Positions 42,601 through 51,229 of a stretch of 60,492 nt of DNA are shown one piece after another (the stretch's first letter is position 1; each line of letters begins with the position of its first letter). The notes beneath the pieces are model-generated. The model made no database searches, was not told the DNA's origin, and was given only the letters and a program-made list of their open reading frames with translations. The translations under genes and the position numbers were made by a program. Source of the stretch: RPRB01 sp035543115 (GTDB taxonomy: Bacteria > Myxococcota > Myxococcia > Myxococcales > Myxococcaceae); assembly GCA_035543115.1 (NCBI GenBank), contig DATKKF010000127.1, positions 1-60,492 on the forward strand. The letters run 5' to 3'.

Positions 42601-43538
42601 GACGCCCGGACGCTGAAGTCACCCGGACGGAGGCCCCCGAGCGTGACGCCCTTGCCGAGCAGCTCGCCGGTGACGCGGACATCGGGCAGCCGCCCGGAGA
42701 GGGTGGCCTGGGCCCACAGGTGGCCGGAGGCCTCGCCGATCGGCGCCACCCGGGACAGCATTCGCATGGGCAGGAACAGCTGAGCGTCCAGCGCGAGCGC
42801 CGGACGGCAGAGGTCGTCCACCCGTCCGGCGAAGGACAGCTGCGCATCGTCGATGGACAGCTCGCCCCGGCTCACCTCGAGCTCCCGGCCGCCGGGGGCC
42901 AGCGCCCCCTCCACCGCCAGGCCGGCCACGGCCAGCGGCGGGCGGCCATTGGCCAGGTCCAGGAGGCCCTGCGAGGTGCGGAGGGTGAACTCCGCGTCCC
43001 GGCGGCGGGTGCGCCAGCTGAGCTCCACGCCGGCCACCTCGACCTTCCGCCCCGCGGGGAGCGCCACCCTCACCTCGGCGCCGCGCACCTCGAGCGCGTC
43101 CACCATCACGTGCTCCAGCGTGCGGAGAGGGCAGCCCTGGGCCCTGGGCGGCGGCGGCTGGGGGCGCGAGAGGTCGAGCCAGATGCGCGGGCGGACGACC
43201 CGCATTCGCTCCAGCTCCAGGCGCCCCGAGAGCGGCTGGACGCCGGCGACGGTGATCTCCACCTCGTCGGAACTGAAATAGGGGCGCTCGTTGCCCGGCG
43301 CAGCGACGGACAGGCCGTAGATCCGGATGGTGCGTCCGGCCGGGTCCACTTCGCAGCGCCCGAGCCCCACCTCCGCGCCGAGCAGCCCTGGGAGCTCCCG
43401 TCGGGCCAGGGTGCAGGCACGGTCCCAGGCAAAGCGCGAGCGGCCCACCAGCAGGAAGGTGAGGCCGCCGGCCGCCAGCGCGAGCAGAAGGCCCGCGCCC
43501 AGGAGCCGTCGCCGGCGGCTCGCGCCGCTCCACCGCAT
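39621..43538 (-). CDS. tamB: TamB-like translocation/lipid-transport protein (DUF490)
   Basis: A 1305-aa AsmA/TamB-type protein. A single N-terminal transmembrane helix (about 10-32) anchors a very long beta-rich periplasmic region, and the C-terminus has the TamB domain (about 1000-1305, with SQVREYLIRLHAFG, EGDIISLLTLGVTSRD and LGVDLKLRWNVE at the end). TamB forms a hydrophobic groove that bridges the membranes and works with TamA; AsmA-like relatives move phospholipids. It sits between the ExeA-like ATPase gene and tamA. Confidence 0.93.
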   Translation of the reverse strand: MRWSGASRRRRLLGAGLLLALAAGGLTFLLVGRSRFAWDRACTLARRELPGLLGAEVGLGRCEVDPAGRTIRIYGLSVAAPGNERPYFSSDEVEITVAGVQPLSGRLELERMRVVRPRIWLDLSRPQPPPPRAQGCPLRTLEHVMVDALEVRGAEVRVALPAGRKVEVAGVELSWRTRRRDAEFTLRTSQGLLDLANGRPPLAVAGLAVEGALAPGGRELEVSRGELSIDDAQLSFAGRVDDLCRPALALDAQLFLPMRMLSRVAPIGEASGHLWAQATLSGRLPDVRVTGELLGKGVTLGGLRPGDFSVRASLAGQDVTIGELTVPVGQGSLRAGGELRLGPGLPLRAKVDLDQVSLFQVFERVGLTGAWVDLLATGPVSISGKLAPSPELQGQADLKVARFVTWGHPVDRKLPGPPILSIPAGDVTLDLGIHPDRVELTNGKVRVGGSQALASVMIPYGGRGAITIDSTAEPLVLEDVGKLADIPLGGVGAVRVSIRIPPMMVSLDGELALQDSSFRGFALGNLSSAVTVRDGVLSFPDATGIKGRTAYQGRAALDFRGEQPEVHVAANIPNGRVEDLVEVLAPVSPAVQPLRRILVGSARGAVTLEGPAETMEGRFDLDLSNVSCSGRRLGAGALHARLERGNAIALDSVALRGPLGTSKADGRWDFEGPLAARFRVDGLQLDELMGTELAKRLRARGTLTLAGTLGGTDEVPNLAMTLSGPQVYLSGRALGAMALEARAIGEQVELKGRPVADTDLRMTARIRKPYPYEATLKLALADIRALLPDTAAAQGLNGSASGVLTASGNLSEPEATRGLLHLDSLKLQRGEFRAESDGPWDIRFRSGRVSSEGLRLKGPETEVGASGYLEESAMDVAVSGAVDLRLLESFVPSLERASGRLELLGTARGEPADPQIVGTATLVDAGFRVRGQPLELRGLKGKLDFSESRMLWSDLEGQANDGRLSSRGDVRWRRFRPEQLEVALQLDQVSVRVVEDAPFAATGELTLTGRPGSFFLAGDLDVQRLRYRRPFGFDTLLARANRPGARGEPPSEWLQLDVALHLKDAAVENNLARARIVGDLRLTGSNLHPGLIGAMEAGQGSQAFFRGTTFNVTQGAVDFKDRRSLEGVFDVRAESQVREYLIRLHAFGKTSQPQVLLSSEPSLPEGDIISLLTLGVTSRDRANSNTTTAGAGIAAEALYQASGLDRQVQKFLPRNSVIRDLSFHVSTLYNDANGLVEPTVQLESKFVTDQLKLGLSQPVSGKGTRALAEYRFDDRVSAQIQWDNVYNDVPIGNLGVDLKLRWNVE

Positions 43539-43543
43539 GGGCA

Positions 43544-44458
43544 CTAGCTCTTCAGGCTCTCGAGGTAGCGGTCCACCTCGGAGAGGTCCACGTTGCCGGC
43601 CGGGGCCGCGGGAGCCGGCGCGCCATTGCCGCCGGAGGCCTCCGCGGCGACCAGCGCGAGATTCCGGGCGATCTCCTCGATGCGCGGGGCGTCCACGGTC
43701 GTCTCCTGGGCCAGGTACGCCTCGAACAAGGCGTTGTCACAGAGGGTGTTGATGATGCGCGGCGAGCCCCCGGACAGCCGGTGCAGCACCTCGATGGCCG
43801 CCGGGGTGAACGGGTTCCTGGTGCCCCCGGCGGTGGTGATCCGGTGCTCGACGTACGAGCGCGTGCTCTCGGGGTTCAAGGGCTCGAGCCGGTAGCGCAT
43901 CGCCACCCGCTGGGCCAGCGGCGGGTCGAGCCGGAGGTTTCGCTCGATGTCCGGCAGCCCGAAGAAGACGAACGAGATGAGCTTCCGCTCCGGCACCTCG
44001 AGGTTGAGCAGGCCCCGGAACTCCTCCATCAGCTCGCGCGTCTCGAGCATCTGGGCCTCGTCGATGAGCACCACCGCCTTGCGGCCCTGCTCGTGGATCT
44101 GCACCAGCCGCTGGTAGAGCTGGCTCAGGAGCGCGAGCTTCTCCTGCGCCGGGTTCTCGACCCCCAGCTGCAGCGCGATACGGCGGAGCAGCCAGGACGC
44201 GGTCACGCCCGAGTGGATGATGACGAAGAGCGCGGCCTCGTACTCCTCCTCGGGGAGAGCGTCGAGCAGCCGCCGGGCGAGCGTGGTCTTCCCCGCTCCG
44301 ATGTCCCCCACCAGCACCGAGAGCCCCCGCATGCGCGAGACGGCATGGGTGAGGCGCACCAGTGCCTGCTGGTGCTGGGGAGACTCGAAGTAGAAGCGGC
44401 TGACCGGCGCGTTGGAGAAGGGCTCCTCGGTCAGGCCGAAGTGTTCCAGGTAGCTCAT
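43544..44458 (-). CDS. ExeA/GspA-like AAA ATPase
   Basis: A 304-aa ATPase with MSYLEHFGLTEEPFSNAP at the start, typical of the ExeA family. Walker A GDIGAGKTT is at 51-59 and Walker B VVLIDEAQ at about 128-135, followed by sensor and arginine residues (SGGSPRIINTLCDNAL). ExeA-type ATPases help place secretion machines through peptidoglycan, but this protein lacks the transmembrane helix and peptidoglycan-binding domain, so it is cytoplasmic. Its ATG follows the TPR gene by 16 bases. Confidence 0.9.
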   Translation of the reverse strand: MSYLEHFGLTEEPFSNAPVSRFYFESPQHQQALVRLTHAVSRMRGLSVLVGDIGAGKTTLARRLLDALPEEEYEAALFVIIHSGVTASWLLRRIALQLGVENPAQEKLALLSQLYQRLVQIHEQGRKAVVLIDEAQMLETRELMEEFRGLLNLEVPERKLISFVFFGLPDIERNLRLDPPLAQRVAMRYRLEPLNPESTRSYVEHRITTAGGTRNPFTPAAIEVLHRLSGGSPRIINTLCDNALFEAYLAQETTVDAPRIEEIARNLALVAAEASGGNGAPAPAAPAGNVDLSEVDRYLESLKS

Positions 44459-44474
44459 CGTCGGGGGGGCTTCC

Positions 44475-47426
44475 CTACAAGTACCCCACCTTGCGGGTCT
44501 TCGCAGGCACCGTCGGCGCGGGCTCGGGCGGGGACGGCCGGGTGGGTGCCGGGCGACCGGTGGCGGAGGCTCCGGCGGCGGGGCGGATGGGACCGTCGTC
44601 CTCGGGTCGTACCGTGGCCGACAGCCTCCGCACCCGGTCCGCCACGTCGCGGTGGCCGGGCTCGGCCTTCTGCACGGCCAGGTACTGCCCCAGCGCCTTT
44701 CCACCGGCGCCGGCCGCCTCGTGGGCCAGCGCGAGCTCGTAGCGCAGGCTCATCTCCCGCGCGCTCGCGTGGGGGCTGGCCAGCGCGTCACGGAAGGCCG
44801 CCACGGCTCGCTGGGGCTCGCCGCGCATCCCCTGGAGCAGGCCGATCATGGTGAGACAGTCCACCTCCTTCGGCTGTCCCTGGCACCCCTGGCGCGCGAC
44901 CTCGAAGACAGCCACCGCGTCGTCGAGCAACCCCATCTCCTTGTAGGCGATGCCCAGATCGTAGTGGGTCTCCACGTCGTTGCGTTGCACCACGCGCTCG
45001 AGGCCCTTCTTGAACTCGGAGAAGACCTCCTCCACCGAGTACTGGAAGTCCCCCCCGGCCACGGGCGCGGACTCGTCCTCCGGCGCGGGCCCGAGCTCCT
45101 GCAGCTCGTCCGCAAGCTCCTCGGCGAGGTTGTAGGAGCCGGTGCGCACGGGGATGGGCTCGACGCCGGGCGGCGCGGCTCGCGGTCGAGGCGGCGGCGT
45201 GGGAGTGGACGGCTGCGCGGCCTTCCCCGCCTCGAGCGCGGCCAGCCGGTCGCGCAGCGCGGCGGTCCGGGGGAGGCCGGGCCGGACCAGCTCCACCGTG
45301 TCCAGCACCTCGCGCGCCTCGCCGAGCAGCCCCTGGTCGAGGAAGAAGCTGGCCTCGTTCAGCTCCTCGGTGACCGGTCCGCTCTCCTCGGGAACTCCCT
45401 TGCCCGCGGCACGGGAGGCTGCACCGTTGGTCGCGGCCGATGTCCTCCGGCCCGTCGTCGCGGGACTGACAGGCTCGGGAGCACGGGCAAGGACGGGCGC
45501 ACTCCGGGCGGCGGGACCGCTTCCGGCCGGGGGCACGGGGCGATCGCCGGTTCCCGCTGCCGGAGCCGGCCCGCTCCGGGGGAAGGCCGACTGGGTGAAG
45601 GCCGGCGGCATGCCGCCGGGGCTGGCCTGAGGCGCGGGTGGGACGGCGCGGGCGCCGGGCGTCGCGCGGGGCGGAGGGGCCGGCGGAGGCGCGGGTGTGA
45701 GCACCAGCTCCTCGTCCGGAGGCAGCTCGACGGCGCTCTCCACCCCCGCCTCATAGGCGCCGAGCGCGTCGTTCCTCTCGGTGCGCTCGGCCCCCTCGTC
45801 CCCGTACGGCATCGCGTCGCCGTATCCGTCCACCTCGGGCGGGGGCGGCACGAGCACGCCATGTCGGGCGGCGAGCGGCTCGTCGGTGGCGACGGACACC
45901 GGCTCGGGCTCGGGCTCCTCGTCCACGAGCATCGCCTCGTCGTCCTCGGCGAGCAGCTCGTCGTCCCCACCCGGGCCGGCGTTCCTCAGCGCCAGGTCGT
46001 CCGAGGAGGCGTCCAGCGCGTCGTCGGCGAGGAGCACCTCCTCGTCGCCGCCGGCGGCCATCAGCGCCGGATCCAGACCACCCCGCACCGCCTCCGGCCG
46101 GAGCACGGCGAGGAAGGCCGGCATCTCCGGGTGGCCCGGCGCCTCGGAGAGCAGCGTGTCCAGGTACGGCTGGGCGCGCTTCCTCTCTAGGCCGCGAGTG
46201 CACAGCCGGAGCACGTTGAGCAGCTGCTCGGTGGCCTGCGCCCCGTGCCCCGCGGCGCGGTAGATGACGTACGCCTTCTCGTGCGCGTCGAGGTTCTCCG
46301 GATCGACGGCGAAGATGCGCCGCAGGTGCTCCAGCGCCTTGTCGTGCAGCCCGTACTTCACGTAGACGTCGGTCTCGGCGAGCAGCTTCTGGATCTGCTC
46401 GCGGCTCAGCGTCACCGGGGCGGACGCAGGCGGCGGAGGCGGCGGGGGTGGGGCCGCCTGGGCCGCGGCGATGGCCTGGGACACCGAGGTGCGCGCCGGG
46501 CGGGGCGCCCCAGGCTGCGGGACGGCTGCCGCGGGCCGCTGGCTCGCCTTCCATGCCAGCAGGTCGGCGTCCGCCGGGTCGATCCGCTCGATCTTCCCCC
46601 AGGCCTCGCTCGACTCGAGGTGCTGGTTGCGCTCGGCGTGGAGCTTGGCCAGCTCCTTGTAGACGCTCAGCGTCTTGCTGGTGTGGTTGAGCGCGGTGAA
46701 CGCCTGCGCCAGGAGGACGAGCGTCGGGATGTCGCGCGGGTCGGCCTTGAAGCACAGCTGCAGCTTGGCCAGCGCGCGCTTGTGGTCGCCCCGCGCCAGG
46801 TAGTCGTGTGCCAGGTTGCGGGCGAGCTGCACGTTGTCCGGCTCGAGCGCGGCGATGCGCTCGAGGACCCGGAGCCGCTCGTCGGGGCGGCTGTTGCGCT
46901 CCAGCCAGTCGGCCGCGCGCTTGAACTCGGCCAGCGCCTCCCCGCCCATCTGCTCGCGGGCGTAGAGCTCGGCGAGCTTGAGGCGGCTGGAGACGTTCTC
47001 CGGATCCAGGTCCACCATCTTCTTCAGGGTGGCGAAGGTGGCCTTGGTGTCACCCTTCCGCTCGTGGTGGGCGACCACCACCTGGAAGAAGGCCATCGCC
47101 TCGGTCATCAGCCCGAGGTGCTGGTGCAGCTCGGCCAGCTTGACGTTGACCTCGACCAGGTCGGGGTTGAGCTTGAGCACCTGCTTGTAGAGCGCCACCG
47201 CCTTCAGGAAGAACCCGTCCTGGGCGTACACCTCGGCCACCCTGGTGAAGAAGGACGCGGCCTGCGGGTTGTCGCCCTTCTTCTGGTACAGCTCGCCCAT
47301 CTTCTGGAGCACGCGCACGTCGCGCGGGTCCAGATCGAGCACCTTCTGGTACTCGCGGATGGCCTTGTCGAAGGCACCCTTGGCGACGAGCTTGGCCGCG
47401 CCCTCGATGATCTTGTTCTTGTCCAT
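44475..47426 (-). CDS. Large TPR-repeat protein
   Basis: A 983-aa cytoplasmic protein. Residues 1-300 are TPR repeats (for example DKAIREYQKVLDLDPRD, LKAVALYKQVLKLNPD), another short TPR block is near 355-430, a long acidic then Pro/Ala-rich disordered part covers about 460-740, and a C-terminal TPR region follows (about 745-930). It is a scaffold by composition. I recall a similar protein next to the pil/acc genes in myxobacteria, and gliding motility has been proposed for related proteins, but its role is unknown. Confidence 0.88.
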   Translation of the reverse strand: MDKNKIIEGAAKLVAKGAFDKAIREYQKVLDLDPRDVRVLQKMGELYQKKGDNPQAASFFTRVAEVYAQDGFFLKAVALYKQVLKLNPDLVEVNVKLAELHQHLGLMTEAMAFFQVVVAHHERKGDTKATFATLKKMVDLDPENVSSRLKLAELYAREQMGGEALAEFKRAADWLERNSRPDERLRVLERIAALEPDNVQLARNLAHDYLARGDHKRALAKLQLCFKADPRDIPTLVLLAQAFTALNHTSKTLSVYKELAKLHAERNQHLESSEAWGKIERIDPADADLLAWKASQRPAAAVPQPGAPRPARTSVSQAIAAAQAAPPPPPPPPASAPVTLSREQIQKLLAETDVYVKYGLHDKALEHLRRIFAVDPENLDAHEKAYVIYRAAGHGAQATEQLLNVLRLCTRGLERKRAQPYLDTLLSEAPGHPEMPAFLAVLRPEAVRGGLDPALMAAGGDEEVLLADDALDASSDDLALRNAGPGGDDELLAEDDEAMLVDEEPEPEPVSVATDEPLAARHGVLVPPPPEVDGYGDAMPYGDEGAERTERNDALGAYEAGVESAVELPPDEELVLTPAPPPAPPPRATPGARAVPPAPQASPGGMPPAFTQSAFPRSGPAPAAGTGDRPVPPAGSGPAARSAPVLARAPEPVSPATTGRRTSAATNGAASRAAGKGVPEESGPVTEELNEASFFLDQGLLGEAREVLDTVELVRPGLPRTAALRDRLAALEAGKAAQPSTPTPPPRPRAAPPGVEPIPVRTGSYNLAEELADELQELGPAPEDESAPVAGGDFQYSVEEVFSEFKKGLERVVQRNDVETHYDLGIAYKEMGLLDDAVAVFEVARQGCQGQPKEVDCLTMIGLLQGMRGEPQRAVAAFRDALASPHASAREMSLRYELALAHEAAGAGGKALGQYLAVQKAEPGHRDVADRVRRLSATVRPEDDGPIRPAAGASATGRPAPTRPSPPEPAPTVPAKTRKVGYL

Positions 47427-47498
47427 CGAAGCGCCGGCGCCGCCCGCGCTCCCGAGGGGGGTCGGGACCGAGGCACGGCCGGGGAGTCTCCACCCCGG

Positions 47499-47528
47499 AC
47501 GGTAGCGTGGCGGACGCGCAACCGTCAA
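47499..47528 (-). promoter_or_regulatory. Candidate promoter of the TPR gene
   Basis: On the minus strand, TTGACG (47523-47528) and TACCGT (47499-47504) are spaced by 18 bases, matching the tolQ promoter candidate. The -10 box is 72 bases before the start codon, in the 139-base gap after accC. Confidence 0.4.
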
Positions 47529-47565
47529 GGAACGTGCCGAGGCGTTCCTCAGAGAGTCCGAGGGG

Positions 47566-48951
<1,386 letters not shown>

Positions 48952-48965
48952 GCCGCTGGCCGGCC

Positions 48966-49523
<558 letters not shown>

Positions 49524-49527
49524 GGGC

Positions 49528-50103
49528 TCAGGCGGCGGCGACGCGGGTGAGGTACTTCCCGTCCCGGGTGTCGATCTTCAGGACGTCACCCTCGTTGATG
49601 AACAGCGGGACATTGACCACGTACCCGGTCTCGAGCTCGGCGGGCTTGGTGGCGCCGCTCACCGTGTCCCCGCGGATGCCGGGGTCGCACTTGGTGACCT
49701 TGAGGTCCACCGAGTTGGGCAGCGACACCCCGATGGCCTTGCCGTTGTAGAAGAGAACCGAGGCCTCGATGTTCTCCTTGAGGTAGTTGCGCGACTCGCC
49801 GAGCACCGCCTCACCGAGGAAGGTCTGCTCGTAGTTCCGGGTGTCCATGAAGTAGTAGTCGTCGCCCTGCTGGTAGAGGTACTGCATCTGCCGTTCCTCG
49901 ATGTCCGGCTTCCCCACCTTGTCGCCGCTCTTGAAGGTGGGCTGGAGCACCCGGCCGCTGAGGAGGCTCTTGATGCTGGTCCGCACGAACGCCGAGCCCT
50001 TTCCAGGCTTCACGTGCTGGAACTCGATGATCTCGTAGGGCTCACCGTCGACCTCGATCTTCAGGCCCTTGCGGAACTCGGACGTATCGATGACACCGGC
50101 CAT
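49528..50103 (-). CDS. efp: Elongation factor P
   Basis: A 191-aa tRNA-mimic factor that relieves ribosome stalling at polyproline. The KOW-like N-terminal domain has HVKPGKGSAFVR, with the tip Lys35 equivalent to E. coli Lys34 (site of lysylation). Conserved IDTSEFRKGLKIEVDGEPY opens the protein, and DTRDGKYLTRV closes it. Neighbouring proteins are Pro-rich (TPR protein, PilQ linker), so its work fits the region. Confidence 0.97.
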   Translation of the reverse strand: MAGVIDTSEFRKGLKIEVDGEPYEIIEFQHVKPGKGSAFVRTSIKSLLSGRVLQPTFKSGDKVGKPDIEERQMQYLYQQGDDYYFMDTRNYEQTFLGEAVLGESRNYLKENIEASVLFYNGKAIGVSLPNSVDLKVTKCDPGIRGDTVSGATKPAELETGYVVNVPLFINEGDVLKIDTRDGKYLTRVAAA

Positions 50104-50157
50104 GGCCGGTGCCCCTTACCCCGAGGGTGCCCCGGCTGGGAAGGGCCTAGGGGCCTG

Positions 50158-50520
50158 CTACAGCTCGGCGCGGATGCGCGGCGCGGCGATCCGCAGCGCA
50201 TACCGCCCCTTGCCGTAGTTGCCCGAGGCCTTGAGCGCCAGGACGACGAAGTACTCGTCGGTCACCAGCCGCATCACGGTCAGCACCTGGTTCGAGTTGA
50301 TGCTGACCTCGTTGACCGCACCGGTCTTGAGCAGCTGGGCGGCGTTCTTCACCTGGCCGAGCACCGCCGCGTACTCGATCAGGGTGGACTGCACGTCCAG
50401 GTCGGACGCGGCGTCCACCTGGAAGCTCTCCACCGAGATGCCGTCGAAGCCCATGACCGAGCAGGCCAGGCCTCCGTCCACGGAGCGGACCACTTCCTCG
50501 AGGAGGGGAAGGAAGGCCAT
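50158..50520 (-). CDS. Roadblock/LC7 domain protein, MglB-like
   Basis: A 120-aa single-domain protein. EEVVRSVDGGLACSVMGFDG (about 8-27) and QVLTVMRLVTDEYFVVLALK (about 78-97) match the alternating helix/strand pattern of Roadblock/LC7. Such proteins act as GTPase-activating or nucleotide-exchange partners of small GTPases; in Myxococcus, MglB controls MglA and thus the pole at which pili assemble. Its place between pilQ/lipoprotein and efp suggests a role in pilus polarity, but no GTPase is adjacent. Confidence 0.85.
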   Translation of the reverse strand: MAFLPLLEEVVRSVDGGLACSVMGFDGISVESFQVDAASDLDVQSTLIEYAAVLGQVKNAAQLLKTGAVNEVSINSNQVLTVMRLVTDEYFVVLALKASGNYGKGRYALRIAAPRIRAEL

Positions 50521-50530
50521 CGAGCAAAGA

Positions 50531-51229
50531 CTACGTCGACGGCACGCACTGCACGGTGGCGTCCCGGCCCGGGACGCCGCACTGCCCCTCGTAGAGCTTG
50601 GTGCCGGTGGGGCAGACCAGCGGGGCGGCGCTGCTCCGGTAGACCGTGAGCGGGAAGCTCACCTTGTTGGTGTACTTGGGGCTGCCGCCGGCGAGCTTTC
50701 CGAAGACCTGGAAGGTCACCAGCAGGGTCTGCCCGGTCGCGGTGAGCGAGGCGTTCAGCGCCGCGGCGGCCTTGGGCTGGATCAGGTCGGCGTTCATCCG
50801 GTTGTCCTTCTCCGAGCCACCCGCGCTGATCACCGCCCGGATGTTCTGCGTCTCGTTCGCCAGGACCACCGCAGGATCCGTGTACTGGTACTGGTAGACG
50901 ATGGTGTCGGCGATGAAGTCGTTTCCGCCGCCCGGATCCACCACCTGTCCGTTCACGGTGATCGGGGCGGGCTGCAGCTGGTTCTCCCAGGAGAACTGCT
51001 GGAAGTAGTAGTCGCTGAACCCCGCGTTGCCGGCCGCGTCGACCCAGGGCCGGAGATCGAGCGTGCCCCGCTCGGTGTAGAGGGTGGAGTCGCTGAAGTC
51101 GCACTTGTCGGTGGGCGCGCGCGCGTTGAGGATGATGATGTTCAGCGGATCCGCCGAGCAGCCTGCCAGCAGAAGGACGGCTGCCAGTGCCGCCGGGACG
51201 AGCGGCGGGACGGTCAGTCGACGACTCAT
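50531..51229 (-). CDS. Lipoprotein coupled to pilQ, function unknown
   Basis: A 232-aa protein with the lipobox LAGC (Cys24). The mature part has beta-rich segments (FQQFSWENQLQPAPITV, NKVSFPLTVYR) and four late cysteines (CDFSD early; VCPTG, QCGVPG and VQCVPS near the end). The ATG overlaps the pilQ stop by three bases. A pilotin or pilus-accessory role is possible by location; I recognise no pilotin motif. Confidence 0.8.
   Translation of the reverse strand: MSRRLTVPPLVPAALAAVLLLAGCSADPLNIIILNARAPTDKCDFSDSTLYTERGTLDLRPWVDAAGNAGFSDYYFQQFSWENQLQPAPITVNGQVVDPGGGNDFIADTIVYQYQYTDPAVVLANETQNIRAVISAGGSEKDNRMNADLIQPKAAAALNASLTATGQTLLVTFQVFGKLAGGSPKYTNKVSFPLTVYRSSAAPLVCPTGTKLYEGQCGVPGRDATVQCVPST

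Noticed and set aside
41076..43547. Long plus-strand open frame opposite tamB
   Set aside because: Composition is His/Gln/Arg-rich and without motifs, while tamB on the other strand has clear family features.
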